A DNA stretch of 64,000 nucleotides from Daejeonella lutea (GCF_900168015.1 NZ_FUYR01000001.1:219968-283967); one strand, 5' to 3'; numbered from the stretch's first letter, positions 9,454 through 18,337 are shown. The notes: a model not told the origin generated them from the sequence alone. Translations and numbers: made by a program.

Positions 9454-10728
9454 CTATTGAGTTAACACTTCCATGATCGCCTGCGCTTTTAGTATACATT
9501 CTTCATGCTCCTTTTCAGGATTCGAATCGATGGTGATAGCCCCGCCTGTATGGAAGGATAAATATTTATTTTCTTTGTTATACAATAAAGTTCGTATTAC
9601 AACGTTAAAGTCGAAATCTCCATTGGGAGCAAAGTATCCCACTGCTCCTGAGTAAACACCCCTTTTGCTGCGTTCATATTTTTCCGCCAAGGCCATTGCC
9701 CTGATTTTCGGTGCCCCGGTCATTGAACCCATTGGGAATGTATTTGCAATAACTCTTGAATTGGTAAGGTCTTCAGCTTTTTCGCAGACAACTGTTGAGA
9801 TCAGTTGGTGAACTTGCTTGAAGCTATAGATGCCAAAGAGTTCCTCCACCTTCACAGTGCCCGGGCGGGCACTTTTGGTAAGATCATTTCGTACCAGATC
9901 TACGATCATTACATTTTCTGCCAACTCCTTTTCATCAGATTGCAAATGCTTCTTCATATCATCGTCCAGAATTTTATTACTGTTTCGTGCACTTGTTCCT
10001 TTTATGGGTTGCGAAATGAGCTTGTCACCTCGACGACTTAGGAAACGTTCCGGTGTCGCTGACATAATATAGCGTTCACCGACTTTCATATAACATGAAA
10101 AGGGTGTTGGGGAAATTGTATTTAATCGAATGAATATGCTAAGGGGATTGATCTCAGCATTTTCAGCAAAAAATTCCTGACAGAAATTAATTTCATAAAT
10201 ATCTCCCCGGCGAATGTGTTCCTTTAATTTTTCGACCGTGGATTCATATTCATCCTTGCTGAAACGTGATTGAATGCTGATCGGAGAAACTGTCTGCGTA
10301 GAATCAATGATCATGTTATTGATATTTGTCCAGATTACTTCACAATCAGTTCCGGTGATACTAACTTCTGAGCCTTTGACGAGTATCGTATATTCAGGGA
10401 TGAAAAAATATAGCTCAGGAAAGTCAAGGTTGTCTGGATTGCTTGAATGCAGGTCTTCCAGTTCGTTTTTCAGATCGTAGGAAAAATAGCCAGGGATAAA
10501 ACCTGCATTGTGAGCAAGGAAGTTCTCCAGTTCCTGGAATGAATTCCCGGACGAGGTGCTAATTTTTCTTTTCGCACCTGCGGCTACAAGTGTGTCGAAT
10601 GCCGTGTAAGGATCTGAATAGTGGTTCGAATCAAAATAACAGACATCATCAAAAGAATTTGCCCAGTGCAAAGCTTTCAATTTAAAAGTATCCGGATCAG
10701 AACTAGCGAAAACTTTAGGAACAGGCAC
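9454..10728 (-). CDS. pabB: Aminodeoxychorismate synthase component I (PabB-type)
   Basis: A chorismate-binding enzyme of 424 residues. PabB adds ammonia to chorismate to make 4-amino-4-deoxychorismate for folate. The motif PIKGT (residues 241-245, Lys243) distinguishes PabB-type enzymes, which use this Lys as nucleophile, from anthranilate synthase TrpE, where it is PIAGT. Other motifs are RRGDIYEINFCQ, MSATPERFL, ENVMIVDLVRNDL with metal-binding Glu, FPMGSMTGAPK and YSGAVGYF. The start is a GTG at 10728; no ATG fits. It lies 35 bases downstream of purA on the same strand. The glutamine amidotransferase PabA is not in the window; a class IV aminotransferase (possible PabC) is 11 kb away. A TrpE-like role is less likely. 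Confidence 0.88.
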   Translation of the reverse strand: MPVPKVFASSDPDTFKLKALHWANSFDDVCYFDSNHYSDPYTAFDTLVAAGAKRKISTSSGNSFQELENFLAHNAGFIPGYFSYDLKNELEDLHSSNPDNLDFPELYFFIPEYTILVKGSEVSITGTDCEVIWTNINNMIIDSTQTVSPISIQSRFSKDEYESTVEKLKEHIRRGDIYEINFCQEFFAENAEINPLSIFIRLNTISPTPFSCYMKVGERYIMSATPERFLSRRGDKLISQPIKGTSARNSNKILDDDMKKHLQSDEKELAENVMIVDLVRNDLTKSARPGTVKVEELFGIYSFKQVHQLISTVVCEKAEDLTNSRVIANTFPMGSMTGAPKIRAMALAEKYERSKRGVYSGAVGYFAPNGDFDFNVVIRTLLYNKENKYLSFHTGGAITIDSNPEKEHEECILKAQAIMEVLTQ

Positions 10729-10763
10729 TTTATTGAGTATTTTCTGCGATGCCTTCAGCGTTT

Positions 10764-12038
10764 TTAGTTCAGAATGAGTGTTTGCACTCTATCTGGGCCT
10801 ACTGAAAGGTATTTTACAGGTACATTCAGATGTTTCTCAAGGTAAGAGATATACGACTTTAACTTTGCAGGAATTTCGTCCAGCTCTCTTATTCCTGTGA
10901 GGTCCTCAGCCCAGCCTGGGATGGCTTCAAAAATTGGCTCAGGTTTCACTGCCTGAATATCGTAGGGCATGTAATCGATAATCTCTCCATTATATTTATA
11001 GCTAGTGCAAGCGTAAATAGTTTCAAAGCCGCTTAGTACATCTGCTTTCGTCATTACCAGTTCGGTAACGCCATTTAGCATGATTGCATATTTCAACGCT
11101 GGCAAATCAATCCAACCACAGCGACGCGGCCTACCGGTTGTAGCACCGAATTCATGGCCTATGCGCCTTAACTCTTCACCGGTCTCATTCTCGAGTTCCG
11201 TAGGAAAAGGTCCACTGCCCACACGGGTGCAATAGGCCTTGAAAATACCAATTACATTGCCGATGCTCCTTGGTGCTACACCTAAACCGGTACAAGCTCC
11301 TGCTGAAGTCGTATTTGAAGAAGTCACAAATGGGTACGACCCAAAGTCAATGTCCAGCATCGTTCCCTGCGCTCCTTCAGCAAGTACTTTCTTGCCTTCG
11401 TTAAGGTATTTATTAACAAAGTGTTCGCTGTCAACCTGAGGTATAGTTTTAAGTAATTCTACTGCTTCGAAGAAGGCAGCTTCTTTTTCAGAAAAATCAG
11501 GAATCTCACCGTAATGGGCTAGTATAGACAAATGCTTATTCACAAGTTTGCTATAACGTTCACGGAAATCGGAAAGAGTTGTATCTCCCACTCTCAATCC
11601 ATTTCTTCCCGTTTTATCCATATAAGTTGGTCCTATTCCTTTCAGTGTCGAACCAATTTTATCAGCCCCCATCTTGGTCTCAGATGCGGCATCTAAAAGC
11701 TGGTGGGTTGGCAGAATCAGATGTGCTTTTCTTGCAATTACAAGTCTTTTTTTCGCTACAGGGTCGAATCCGTTATTTTTTAAATTATCAAGTTCCCTTT
11801 TTAAAATAATCGGATCGATAACAACACCATTGCCTATGAGGTTCATTGCATTGTCATTGAAAATGCCTGAAGGAATTGTATTCAGAACATATTTTTGATT
11901 GTCAAATTCCAGTGTGTGGCCAGCATTTGGGCCGCCCTGGAAACGTGCAATCAAATCGTATTGAGGACATAATACATCCACAATTTTTCCTTTTCCTTCG
12001 TCGCCCCATTGGAGGCCTAGCAATACATCAAGTGTCAT
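10764..12038 (-). CDS. purA: Adenylosuccinate synthetase
   Basis: PurA condenses IMP with aspartate using GTP to form adenylosuccinate, the first step from IMP to AMP; cytoplasmic homodimer. It is 424 residues from the ATG at 12038, where the canonical N-terminus begins (VLLGLQWGDEGKGKIVD, P-loop with catalytic Asp). Further motifs are the catalytic His in GGPNAGHTLEF, GIGPTYMDKTGRNGLR, EGAQGTMLDIDFGSYPFVTS, RVGSGPFPTE, TGRPRRCGW and the guanine-binding MTKADVLSG. An extended frame to 12119 adds 27 residues with no homology. It follows fur by 29 bases and precedes pabB by 35 on the same strand, so the four reverse genes from relA/spoT to pabB may be cotranscribed. Confidence 0.97.
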   Translation of the reverse strand: MTLDVLLGLQWGDEGKGKIVDVLCPQYDLIARFQGGPNAGHTLEFDNQKYVLNTIPSGIFNDNAMNLIGNGVVIDPIILKRELDNLKNNGFDPVAKKRLVIARKAHLILPTHQLLDAASETKMGADKIGSTLKGIGPTYMDKTGRNGLRVGDTTLSDFRERYSKLVNKHLSILAHYGEIPDFSEKEAAFFEAVELLKTIPQVDSEHFVNKYLNEGKKVLAEGAQGTMLDIDFGSYPFVTSSNTTSAGACTGLGVAPRSIGNVIGIFKAYCTRVGSGPFPTELENETGEELRRIGHEFGATTGRPRRCGWIDLPALKYAIMLNGVTELVMTKADVLSGFETIYACTSYKYNGEIIDYMPYDIQAVKPEPIFEAIPGWAEDLTGIRELDEIPAKLKSYISYLEKHLNVPVKYLSVGPDRVQTLILN

Positions 12039-12067
12039 TATATTTATTAAGGGAGTATGGTATGAGA

Positions 12068-12544
12068 TTAATTCTTGTGGGCGTATGATTCGCAGCTGCC
12101 TTCTTTTAGCCGGCCGCAATTGCCATAGAGGTTTAATGAATGGTGCTTTATGTCGAACTTAAGTATGTCACCCATCATACTTTGAATTTGCTGGATTCGC
12201 GGATCGCAGAACTCAACAACCTTTCCGCAATCAATACAGATGATGTGGTCATGTTGTTTATACCCGTATGACTTTTCAAACTGGGCCATATTTTTACCAA
12301 ACTGATGTTTGGTAACCAGGTCACAAGAAACGAGTAGCTCAAGAGTATTATAAACTGTCGCACGACTCACCCGATACTTCTTGTTTTTCATGTGAATATA
12401 TAGTGATTCCACATCGAAATGGTCGTTCCGCGAGTATATTTCTTCCAGAATTGCATATCGCTCAGGAGTCTTCCTTAAGCTTTTGTTTTCCAGATAAGCT
12501 TCGAAAATTTTAATTACCAGCGCAATTGTATCTTGTCCGGGCAT
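12068..12544 (-). CDS. Fur family transcriptional regulator
   Basis: A 158-residue metal-responsive repressor of the Fur/PerR/Zur family. The winged helix spans about residues 10-90 ([15 protein letters not shown] ... [15 protein letters not shown] recognition helix), followed by the dimerisation domain with [14 protein letters not shown], whose CxxC is a structural zinc site. A second Cys pair ([11 protein letters not shown]) near the C-terminus is spaced wider than the usual CxxC. Which metal or peroxide it senses cannot be told from sequence alone. The gene lies between relA/spoT (57 bases) and purA (29 bases), an arrangement I know from other Bacteroidota, so its transcription may be tied to purine and stringent-response genes. 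No Fur box was recognised upstream. Confidence 0.9.
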   Translation of the reverse strand: MPGQDTIALVIKIFEAYLENKSLRKTPERYAILEEIYSRNDHFDVESLYIHMKNKKYRVSRATVYNTLELLVSCDLVTKHQFGKNMAQFEKSYGYKQHDHIICIDCGKVVEFCDPRIQQIQSMMGDILKFDIKHHSLNLYGNCGRLKEGSCESYAHKN

Positions 12545-12601
12545 AGTGCGATTAAATGACAGGCAAATTTATCCAAAAAAATAGGAATATCATTATTTAA
12601 T

Positions 12602-14839
12602 TCAGGAAGCTTTGACCAGGTCTTCTGACTGGGAGTCGAACCGGGTTACCGAAGTTACACCCGGGACAGTTTTAAGTTTTGCGATCATTGAATCGAGGTG
12701 AGCTGTATTGTTAACATACACCATAATGGAACCATCAAACATGCCCTCGTTAGTGTCAACGGTTATCGAACGCATGTTAACTTTGAAGTCTCCTGAAATC
12801 ACTGTGGTAATGTTATTAATGAGTCCCACATCGTCGATTCCGATAATTCTGAGTCCGGTTAGGAATGCTAATTCCTTTTGGGAGTTCCATCTGGCTTTGA
12901 CAATTCTGTAACCGTAATTAGACATTAGTTTCGCCGCATTTGGACAATTGGTGCGGTGGATCTTAATTCCATCTCCAACGGTCACAAATCCAAAAACATC
13001 GTCTCCCGGGATTGGGTTGCAGCAGGTAGAAAGTTTGTAGTCAAGTTTCTGCAGGTCTTCGCCGATCAATAGCGTATCGTTGTCGCTTTTTGATTTTTTT
13101 GCAAACTGTTCCGGTGTAAGATTTTCAGGTCTTTCCGGCTTGTTTTCTATAACTTTTTCCGAAGTGACGAATTCCTTAAGTTGCTTAACATCTATTAAGC
13201 CTTTTGCAACGTTGAAGAAAAGGTCAAGGGTGGACGGAAGCTTGAAATAATACGTCAGCTTGTAAAGGTTATCGGTGTTATACGTAATCTTCAGGGATTT
13301 AAGCTTTCTTTCAAGAATTTCCTTGCCTTGTTCGGCGATCTTACGTTTCTCCTCCTTAAGTGAAGATTTAATCTTTGACTTCGCTTTAGCCGTAACAACG
13401 AAATTCAGCCAGTCCTCTTTGGGCGATTGCTTGCTTGAGGTTATTACTTCAACCTGGTCGCCATTCTGCAGTTTATATGAGAGCGGTACAAGTTTATGAT
13501 TGACTTTGGCGCCAATACAGCTTGCTCCGATATCGGTGTGTATTTCGAAAGCAAAATCGAGTGCGGTAGCGTTTACTGGTAACTGGATCAGTGCCCCTTT
13601 TGGTGTGAAAATGAAGATCTCATCAGAAAATAAATTCATTTTGAAATCGTCCAGGAAATCGAGAGCGTTTGATTCAGGGTTATTCAACATTTCCCTAACC
13701 TTGTGGATCCATTGATCAAGCCCGCTGTCTACACCACTATCGGCAGATGGTTCTTTGTATTTCCAATGAGCAGCAAAACCTTTTTCAGCAATTTCATTCA
13801 TCCGTGTCGTTCGGATTTGAACTTCAACCCACTGGCCTCTTGGGCCCATAACGGTTGTGTGAAGCGATTCGTAACCATTTGCCCGTGGAGATGATATCCA
13901 GTCCCGCAAACGATCTGGGTTGGGATGATAAAGGTCTGTAACAATCGAATAAGCCTTCCAGCAATCGGACTTTTCATTATCAGGTTTGCTGTTTAGGATG
14001 ATCCTGATTGCAAAAAGGTCATACACCTCATCGAAGGGAATATTCTTCTTTCGCATTTTGCTCCAGATCGAATGTATCGATTTTGGACGGCCGTACACAT
14101 CAGCCTCGAGACCCTGCTCATTCAATATCTCGCTGATTGGCGCTATAAAATCCCTGACAAAATTTTCCCGTTCAGTTCTCTTTTCGTTTAGTTGCTGGGC
14201 GATAAATTTGTAGGTTACCGGTTCCATGTACTTCATGGAAAGATCTTCCAGTTCCGACTTTAACGTGTAAAGACCCAGCCTGTGTGCAAGGGGGGCATAC
14301 AAATAAACTGTCTCGGAAGAAATTTTCAACTGCTTATCACGGGGCATGAAGTCCATGGTGCGCATGTTGTGCAGCCGGTCGGCAAGCTTTATTAGAATTA
14401 CCCTGACGTCGTCAGCCAGAGTAAGCAGCATTTTTCTGAAGTTTTCAGCTTGAAGTGAACTATTATAATCGAATACTCCTGAAATTTTGGTAAGGCCGTC
14501 GATTATTTTAGCTACTTTTTTTCCGAACTCCCGTTCGATATCCTCTAACGTAATGTCAGTATCTTCCACAACATCGTGGAGCAAAGCGCACACAATTGAA
14601 GTAGTTCCAAGACCAATCTCTTCTGCAGCTATCTGAGCAACAGCAACAGGGTGGTAAATGTAAGGTTCGCCGGATTTCCGGCGCATATCCTGATGACTTT
14701 CTAAAGCCATATTAAAGGCTAGACGAATCATTCGCTTGTCGCCCTTTTGCATAGTAGATTTGCACGCCCTCAGTAAAGCTCGATACCTTTTGAGAATTTC
14801 CTTTTTCTCAGCTTCCAGATCAATCACAAGTTCTTTCAT
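12602..14839 (-). CDS. Bifunctional (p)ppGpp synthetase/hydrolase
   Basis: A 745-residue RelA/SpoT homologue (Rel) that makes and degrades the alarmone (p)ppGpp. Domain order: HD hydrolase (about 45-195) with intact HD pair H88-D89 in ALLHDVVEDTD; synthetase (about 240-390) with RLRDWISSPRANGYESLHT; TGS (about 400-465, IFIFTPKGALIQLP); helical and Cys-containing zinc-finger region (DYKLSTCCNPIPGD, IHRTNCPNA); and C-terminal ACT domain (LRIIGIDDVGLINNIT). The intact HD motif indicates an active hydrolase, so the protein is bifunctional rather than a RelA-only synthetase. It heads the fur-purA-pabB run. A long imperfect inverted repeat lies 26-89 bases ahead of the ATG. Confidence 0.95.
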   Translation of the reverse strand: MKELVIDLEAEKKEILKRYRALLRACKSTMQKGDKRMIRLAFNMALESHQDMRRKSGEPYIYHPVAVAQIAAEEIGLGTTSIVCALLHDVVEDTDITLEDIEREFGKKVAKIIDGLTKISGVFDYNSSLQAENFRKMLLTLADDVRVILIKLADRLHNMRTMDFMPRDKQLKISSETVYLYAPLAHRLGLYTLKSELEDLSMKYMEPVTYKFIAQQLNEKRTERENFVRDFIAPISEILNEQGLEADVYGRPKSIHSIWSKMRKKNIPFDEVYDLFAIRIILNSKPDNEKSDCWKAYSIVTDLYHPNPDRLRDWISSPRANGYESLHTTVMGPRGQWVEVQIRTTRMNEIAEKGFAAHWKYKEPSADSGVDSGLDQWIHKVREMLNNPESNALDFLDDFKMNLFSDEIFIFTPKGALIQLPVNATALDFAFEIHTDIGASCIGAKVNHKLVPLSYKLQNGDQVEVITSSKQSPKEDWLNFVVTAKAKSKIKSSLKEEKRKIAEQGKEILERKLKSLKITYNTDNLYKLTYYFKLPSTLDLFFNVAKGLIDVKQLKEFVTSEKVIENKPERPENLTPEQFAKKSKSDNDTLLIGEDLQKLDYKLSTCCNPIPGDDVFGFVTVGDGIKIHRTNCPNAAKLMSNYGYRIVKARWNSQKELAFLTGLRIIGIDDVGLINNITTVISGDFKVNMRSITVDTNEGMFDGSIMVYVNNTAHLDSMIAKLKTVPGVTSVTRFDSQSEDLVKAS

Positions 14840-14864
14840 CCTTTTATTATCGTTCTTTAGCGGC

Positions 14865-14928
14865 GATGAAACTAACGTGATTTATTATGATCTCCCTGCA
14901 GAACTGGGTTAATCACGATGGTTTCATC
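14865..14928 (-). repeat. Imperfect inverted repeat upstream of relA/spoT
   Basis: Arms of 18 bases at 14865-14882 (GATGAAACTAACGTGATT) and 14911-14928 (AATCACGATGGTTTCATC) pair at 16 of 18 positions around a 28-base spacer containing CTGCAG. It starts 26 bases before the relA/spoT ATG in the gap shared with the divergent DUF4294 operon. It could be an mRNA leader hairpin or a protein operator; the sequence does not decide. Confidence 0.6.
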
Positions 14929-15025
14929 ATCTAAATGCAATAGCTCACTATATTAAAACGTTTAGCATGCTTAATGGGTTACTTTAAGTATGTAACGAGT
15001 ATTAATATATATAAAATATTAGCTG

Positions 15026-15033
15026 TAATTTTG
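15026..15033 (+). promoter_or_regulatory. Possible -7 element for the DUF4294 operon
   Basis: TAATTTTG fits TAnnTTTG and lies 14 bases before the DUF4294 ATG. No clear -33 TTTG is present at 19-21 bases upstream. Confidence 0.35.
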
Positions 15034-15047
15034 CAGAGTATAAATTT

Positions 15048-15665
15048 ATGAAATTTTTTAGGCTATCGGTAATTCTTTGTGTGGTTTTGATGTCAAAAAC
15101 GGCATTAGCCCAGTATAAGAATGACCCAACTATAAAAGGAGTAAAGGATACGATCAGGGTTGCAGTAACGAATGTGGATGACGAGCTGATACCGTGGATA
15201 GGACTGCCGGAAGTCGTGATACTAGATACACGAATATTCAAATCAGCAGCAGAAAAAGCTAAATTTAACAGATTGCGATATAACGTTCTCAAAGTTATGC
15301 CTTATGCAATGTTCGCCCGGCAGCGTTACTCCATACTACAAACAGATCTTGCACATGCTAAGTCTAAACGGGAACAGCGCATTTTGGTAAAAGCATTTGA
15401 AGGTGAAATAAAGGCGATGTTTAATCGCGAAATTAAGAATCTAACAATAACTCAAGGCGGAATTTTGATAAAATTAATCGATCGAGAGACTGGTAATAGC
15501 AGTTATGATCTTGTTAGAGAAATGAAGGGTGGCGTTACGGCTTTCCTTTATCAATCTGTTGCCCGTATCTTTGGTAATAACCTTAAAAACAAATACGATC
15601 CTCAGGAAGATCGCGACATTGAAGCGATCATCCAGTCTTCTGGTTATTACATGTACAATCTATGA
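15048..15665 (+). CDS. DUF4294 secreted protein
   Basis: A 205-residue protein with a signal peptide (about 22 residues, ending ...TALAQ) and a helical-plus-beta mature region. The segments QGGILIKLIDRETGNSSYDL and VARIFGNNLKNKYDP are hallmarks of DUF4294, a Bacteroidota family without known function. Its stop codon overlaps the start of the thiol peroxidase gene (ATGA), and that gene in turn overlaps bshB1, so the three are almost certainly cotranscribed and translationally coupled. The context suggests a link to thiol or oxidative-stress physiology or to the envelope, but this is inference. Periplasmic location follows from the signal peptide. No Cys is present in the mature part, so it is not itself a thiol enzyme. 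Confidence 0.82.
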   Translation: MKFFRLSVILCVVLMSKTALAQYKNDPTIKGVKDTIRVAVTNVDDELIPWIGLPEVVILDTRIFKSAAEKAKFNRLRYNVLKVMPYAMFARQRYSILQTDLAHAKSKREQRILVKAFEGEIKAMFNREIKNLTITQGGILIKLIDRETGNSSYDLVREMKGGVTAFLYQSVARIFGNNLKNKYDPQEDRDIEAIIQSSGYYMYNL

Positions 15666-16168
15666 CAGAAAAGTCGATTTATCAATTCTCCGTTCAGACC
15701 CAGGATGGAGAGAATAAGAATTTAATAGATTATAAGGATAAGGTTCTTCTTATTGTAAATATAGCCTCTGAATGTGGTTTTACTCCCCAGCTAAAAGATC
15801 TTGAAGTTTTAAGAAAAGATTTCGAAGGCGACGACTTTGCGATTCTTGCATTTCCATCTAACGATTTCGGCGGACAAGAACCTTTGGATGGGCATGAAAT
15901 TACGAAATTTTGTGAGGTTAATTATGATACCCATTTTGATGTTTTTGAAAAAATCAGAGCCAGGGGCGAGTATGCTCACCCACTGTATAAATTTTTGTCG
16001 AGCAAAAAGCTAAATGGAAAAGTTGGAGCCGCGCCGAGATGGAATTTCCATAAATATCTCATCAACCGGGATGGAGAAGTTGTTGATTTTTTCTACCCTT
16101 TCACCAAACCGAATTCTTCCAGAATTAAGAAGAAGATTGTTAAACTATTGAATAATAAATCCTTATGA
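15662..16168 (+). CDS. Glutathione peroxidase-family thiol peroxidase
   Basis: A 168-residue non-selenium GPx-fold peroxidase that reduces peroxides. The peroxidatic Cys38 lies in ASECGFTPQ; the tetrad partners Gln72 (FGGQEP) and Trp/Asn (RWNFHKY) are visible. Cys84 in KFCEVNYD aligns with the resolving Cys of two-Cys, thioredoxin-dependent GPx enzymes, while the usual FPCN Cys is Ser66. The preferred reductant is therefore probably thioredoxin or another low-molecular-weight thiol system, not glutathione. There is no signal peptide, so it is cytoplasmic. It overlaps DUF4294 upstream and bshB1 downstream by 4 bases each; the bacillithiol gene next door makes a link to that thiol pool plausible. 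Confidence 0.92.
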   Translation: MTEKSIYQFSVQTQDGENKNLIDYKDKVLLIVNIASECGFTPQLKDLEVLRKDFEGDDFAILAFPSNDFGGQEPLDGHEITKFCEVNYDTHFDVFEKIRARGEYAHPLYKFLSSKKLNGKVGAAPRWNFHKYLINRDGEVVDFFYPFTKPNSSRIKKKIVKLLNNKSL

Positions 16169-16881
16169 AATTAGATATTCTGGTATTTGCCGTACATCCC
16201 GACGACGCTGAACTAGGCTGTTCGGGAACAATTTTAAAGCATATTGCGGCTGGGAAAAAGGTGGGTATCGTTGATTTGACCAGGGGTGAACTGGGCACGC
16301 GGGGAACTGCTGAAACCAGGGATGAGGAATCAGCAGAATCAACCAGGATATTAGGTCTGCACGTGAGAGAGAATTTAGAAATGCGGGATGGCTTCTTCAA
16401 AAACGATGAGCAACACCAGTTGAAGGTAATCCAAATGATCAGAAAATACACGCCAGAAGTAGTATTATGCAATGCCCTCCATGACCGTCATCCGGACCAT
16501 GGCCGAGCTTCCGACCTTGTTTATGATGCATTGTTTCTATCCGGTCTGGCTAAGATTGAAACTCAATATGAAGGAAAGTCACAGAAAGCTTTTCGCCCGC
16601 GATTACTTTTACAGTTCATCCAGGACCGATATATCCAGCCAGATATTTTGGTTGACGTCACTGAGTTTTGGGATAAAAAGCTCGAGTGTATACATGCATT
16701 TAAGACTCAGTTCTTTAATCCCGACAATGATGACAAGCAGACTTACATTTCCTCGCCAGAATTTCTGAAGGTCATTGAAGCCCGTTCACGGGAATTGGGA
16801 AAATCAATTGGAGCTGTCCATGCCGAAGGTTTTACCAGTAAAAAACTGCTCGGAGTAAACAACTTGTTCGATCTGAGATAA
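16165..16881 (+). CDS. bshB1: Bacillithiol biosynthesis deacetylase BshB1
   Basis: BshB1 is a zinc-dependent, LmbE-family N-deacetylase that converts GlcNAc-malate to GlcN-malate, the second step of bacillithiol synthesis. The protein has 238 residues. The zinc motif AHPDDAELG lies at residues 10-18, LTRGELGTRGT follows, and HDRHPDHGRASDL holds the downstream His residues. The close match to Bacteroidota BshB1 (such as QDRYIQPDILVDVTEFW) favours this over generic PIG-L deacetylases. It is the last gene of a tightly overlapping operon with DUF4294 and a thiol peroxidase. BshA and BshC are not in the window. The pathway assignment is by family; the coupling to peroxide defence is inferred from gene order. 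Confidence 0.92.
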   Translation: MKLDILVFAVHPDDAELGCSGTILKHIAAGKKVGIVDLTRGELGTRGTAETRDEESAESTRILGLHVRENLEMRDGFFKNDEQHQLKVIQMIRKYTPEVVLCNALHDRHPDHGRASDLVYDALFLSGLAKIETQYEGKSQKAFRPRLLLQFIQDRYIQPDILVDVTEFWDKKLECIHAFKTQFFNPDNDDKQTYISSPEFLKVIEARSRELGKSIGAVHAEGFTSKKLLGVNNLFDLR

Positions 16882-16933
16882 AGGTTCCATCTATCTCATT
16901 CAACGAAGAATTTACTCCCTACAATCTTATATT

Positions 16934-18259
16934 CTAGCTTACTATTTTTTCCAACACCTCCAGGCCTTTATCGACGTGTTCTTCATTGATAATTAATGCC
17001 GGCCGGAAGCGGATCGTTTTATCTCCGCAACCAAGGAACATTACATTTTCCTTCATTCCATCTGTAATAAATTTATCACGCATAGTTTTATTCGGGAAAT
17101 CAAATGCTGTCATTAAACCGCGGCCACGAACATTTGAAAGAATTTCATGCTTGTCTACAATTGACCGGAGACGCTCTTGTAAATAGTTACCCGTAATCGC
17201 AGCATTAGCGATTAAATTATCTTCTTCTATAATTTCAAGGATCCTGGTTGATCGCACCATATCAACAAGGTTTCCGCCCCAGGTAGAATTGATTCGAGAT
17301 GGAACCTTAAAGACATTCGTCTCAATTTCATCAACCTTTTTACCTGCAAGAATCCCGCAGACCTGCATTTTCTTGCCAAAGGCTAGAATATCAGGCCTTG
17401 CTTTTTCGCCGAAATGCTCATGTGCCCAGAATTTTCCAGTAAGCCCGACGCCGGTTTGAACCTCATCGTAAATCAGAAAACATTCGTTTTCATCACAAAG
17501 CTGACGAAGCTGCTCCAAAAATTCCTGGCGGAAATGGTTATCACCTCCCTCTGATTGGATTGGTTCAATAATGATCGCGCATATATCGTCTTTATTATCG
17601 GCAAAAGCCTGCTTAATCTGAGCTATGGAGAGTGCTTCACGTTTCTTTAAATCTTCATATCCTTCATCCGTAAAAGGGAATTTTATCGCAGGAGTGCTCA
17701 CTCGGGGCCAACCGAATTTTGCAAACCATTTCGTTTTGTCCGGAAGTGTGTTTGTAAGGCTTAATGTATATCCTGAGCGGCCGTGAAACGCTTTTTCAAA
17801 ATGAATAACTTGTGAACCTCTTTCTCTGGTATAACCTTTCTGATAGTTTTTCTGAACTTTCCAGTCCATAGCCACTTTTAAAGCGTTCTCAATTGCAAGT
17901 GATCCGCCAGCAATAAAAAATGCATGCGGAAGGTATTCTGGAATACCCACTCTTGAGAATGTTTCGACAAACTGTGCGTATTGAGTAGTGTAAATATCAG
18001 AGTTGGAAGGATTGGTTAACGCGGCTTGCATCAGGTTCTTTTTGAACTCTTCATCATTAACCATTTTAGGATGGTTATATCCGAGAGGTACTGATGCGAA
18101 GCAAGTAAAAAAGTCCAGTAAAGTGCGGTTATATTTTGAATCATATATATAAACACCGTTGCTTTTCTCCATATCGAATGTGAGATCGAATCCATCTGCC
18201 AGGATGTGCTTACTAAGTGTTTCATTCACCTGATCGGGCGATATTGATAATTTATACAT
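16934..18259 (-). CDS. lat: L-lysine 6-transaminase
   Basis: A class III PLP-dependent aminotransferase of 441 residues. Lysine 6-transaminase moves the epsilon-amino group of lysine to 2-oxoglutarate, giving aminoadipate semialdehyde (piperideine carboxylate). Family-specific stretches are ADGFDLTFDMEKS, FASVPLGYNHP, TNPSNSDIYT and FFIAGGSLAIENALK. The PLP-binding region has Asp in IYDEVQTGVG and the Schiff-base Lys in LAFGKKMQVCG. I chose the ATG at 18259; the frame extends 16 codons further without homology. The gene has its own good promoter (18277-18308), with two hairpins further upstream. Other omega-aminotransferases are possible, but the motifs fit LAT best. Lysine catabolism is the likely role. 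Confidence 0.9.
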   Translation of the reverse strand: MYKLSISPDQVNETLSKHILADGFDLTFDMEKSNGVYIYDSKYNRTLLDFFTCFASVPLGYNHPKMVNDEEFKKNLMQAALTNPSNSDIYTTQYAQFVETFSRVGIPEYLPHAFFIAGGSLAIENALKVAMDWKVQKNYQKGYTRERGSQVIHFEKAFHGRSGYTLSLTNTLPDKTKWFAKFGWPRVSTPAIKFPFTDEGYEDLKKREALSIAQIKQAFADNKDDICAIIIEPIQSEGGDNHFRQEFLEQLRQLCDENECFLIYDEVQTGVGLTGKFWAHEHFGEKARPDILAFGKKMQVCGILAGKKVDEIETNVFKVPSRINSTWGGNLVDMVRSTRILEIIEEDNLIANAAITGNYLQERLRSIVDKHEILSNVRGRGLMTAFDFPNKTMRDKFITDGMKENVMFLGCGDKTIRFRPALIINEEHVDKGLEVLEKIVS

Positions 18260-18276
18260 AACGTTTCCTTTAACCT

Positions 18277-18308
18277 CAAAAATAAAATAAACCGCACAAA
18301 TGCGCAAA
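18277..18308 (-). promoter_or_regulatory. Bacteroidota-type promoter of lysine 6-transaminase
   Basis: On the reverse strand TTTG (18308-18305) and TATTTTTG (18284-18277) are separated by 20 bases, matching the -33 TTTG / -7 TAnnTTTG consensus and spacing. The ATG is 17 bases beyond the -7 box. Confidence 0.65.
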
Positions 18309-18337
18309 TTTCGGCACTTTTCGTCTATTGGGCCCGT

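Noticed and set aside
9454-10728. Anthranilate synthase component I (TrpE)
   Set aside because: The PIKGT motif with Lys243 fits PabB-type chemistry, and no trp genes are adjacent.
12038-12119. 27-residue N-terminal extension of purA
   Set aside because: The extension overlaps the fur 3' end and lacks homology; the canonical N-terminus begins at the ATG at 12038.
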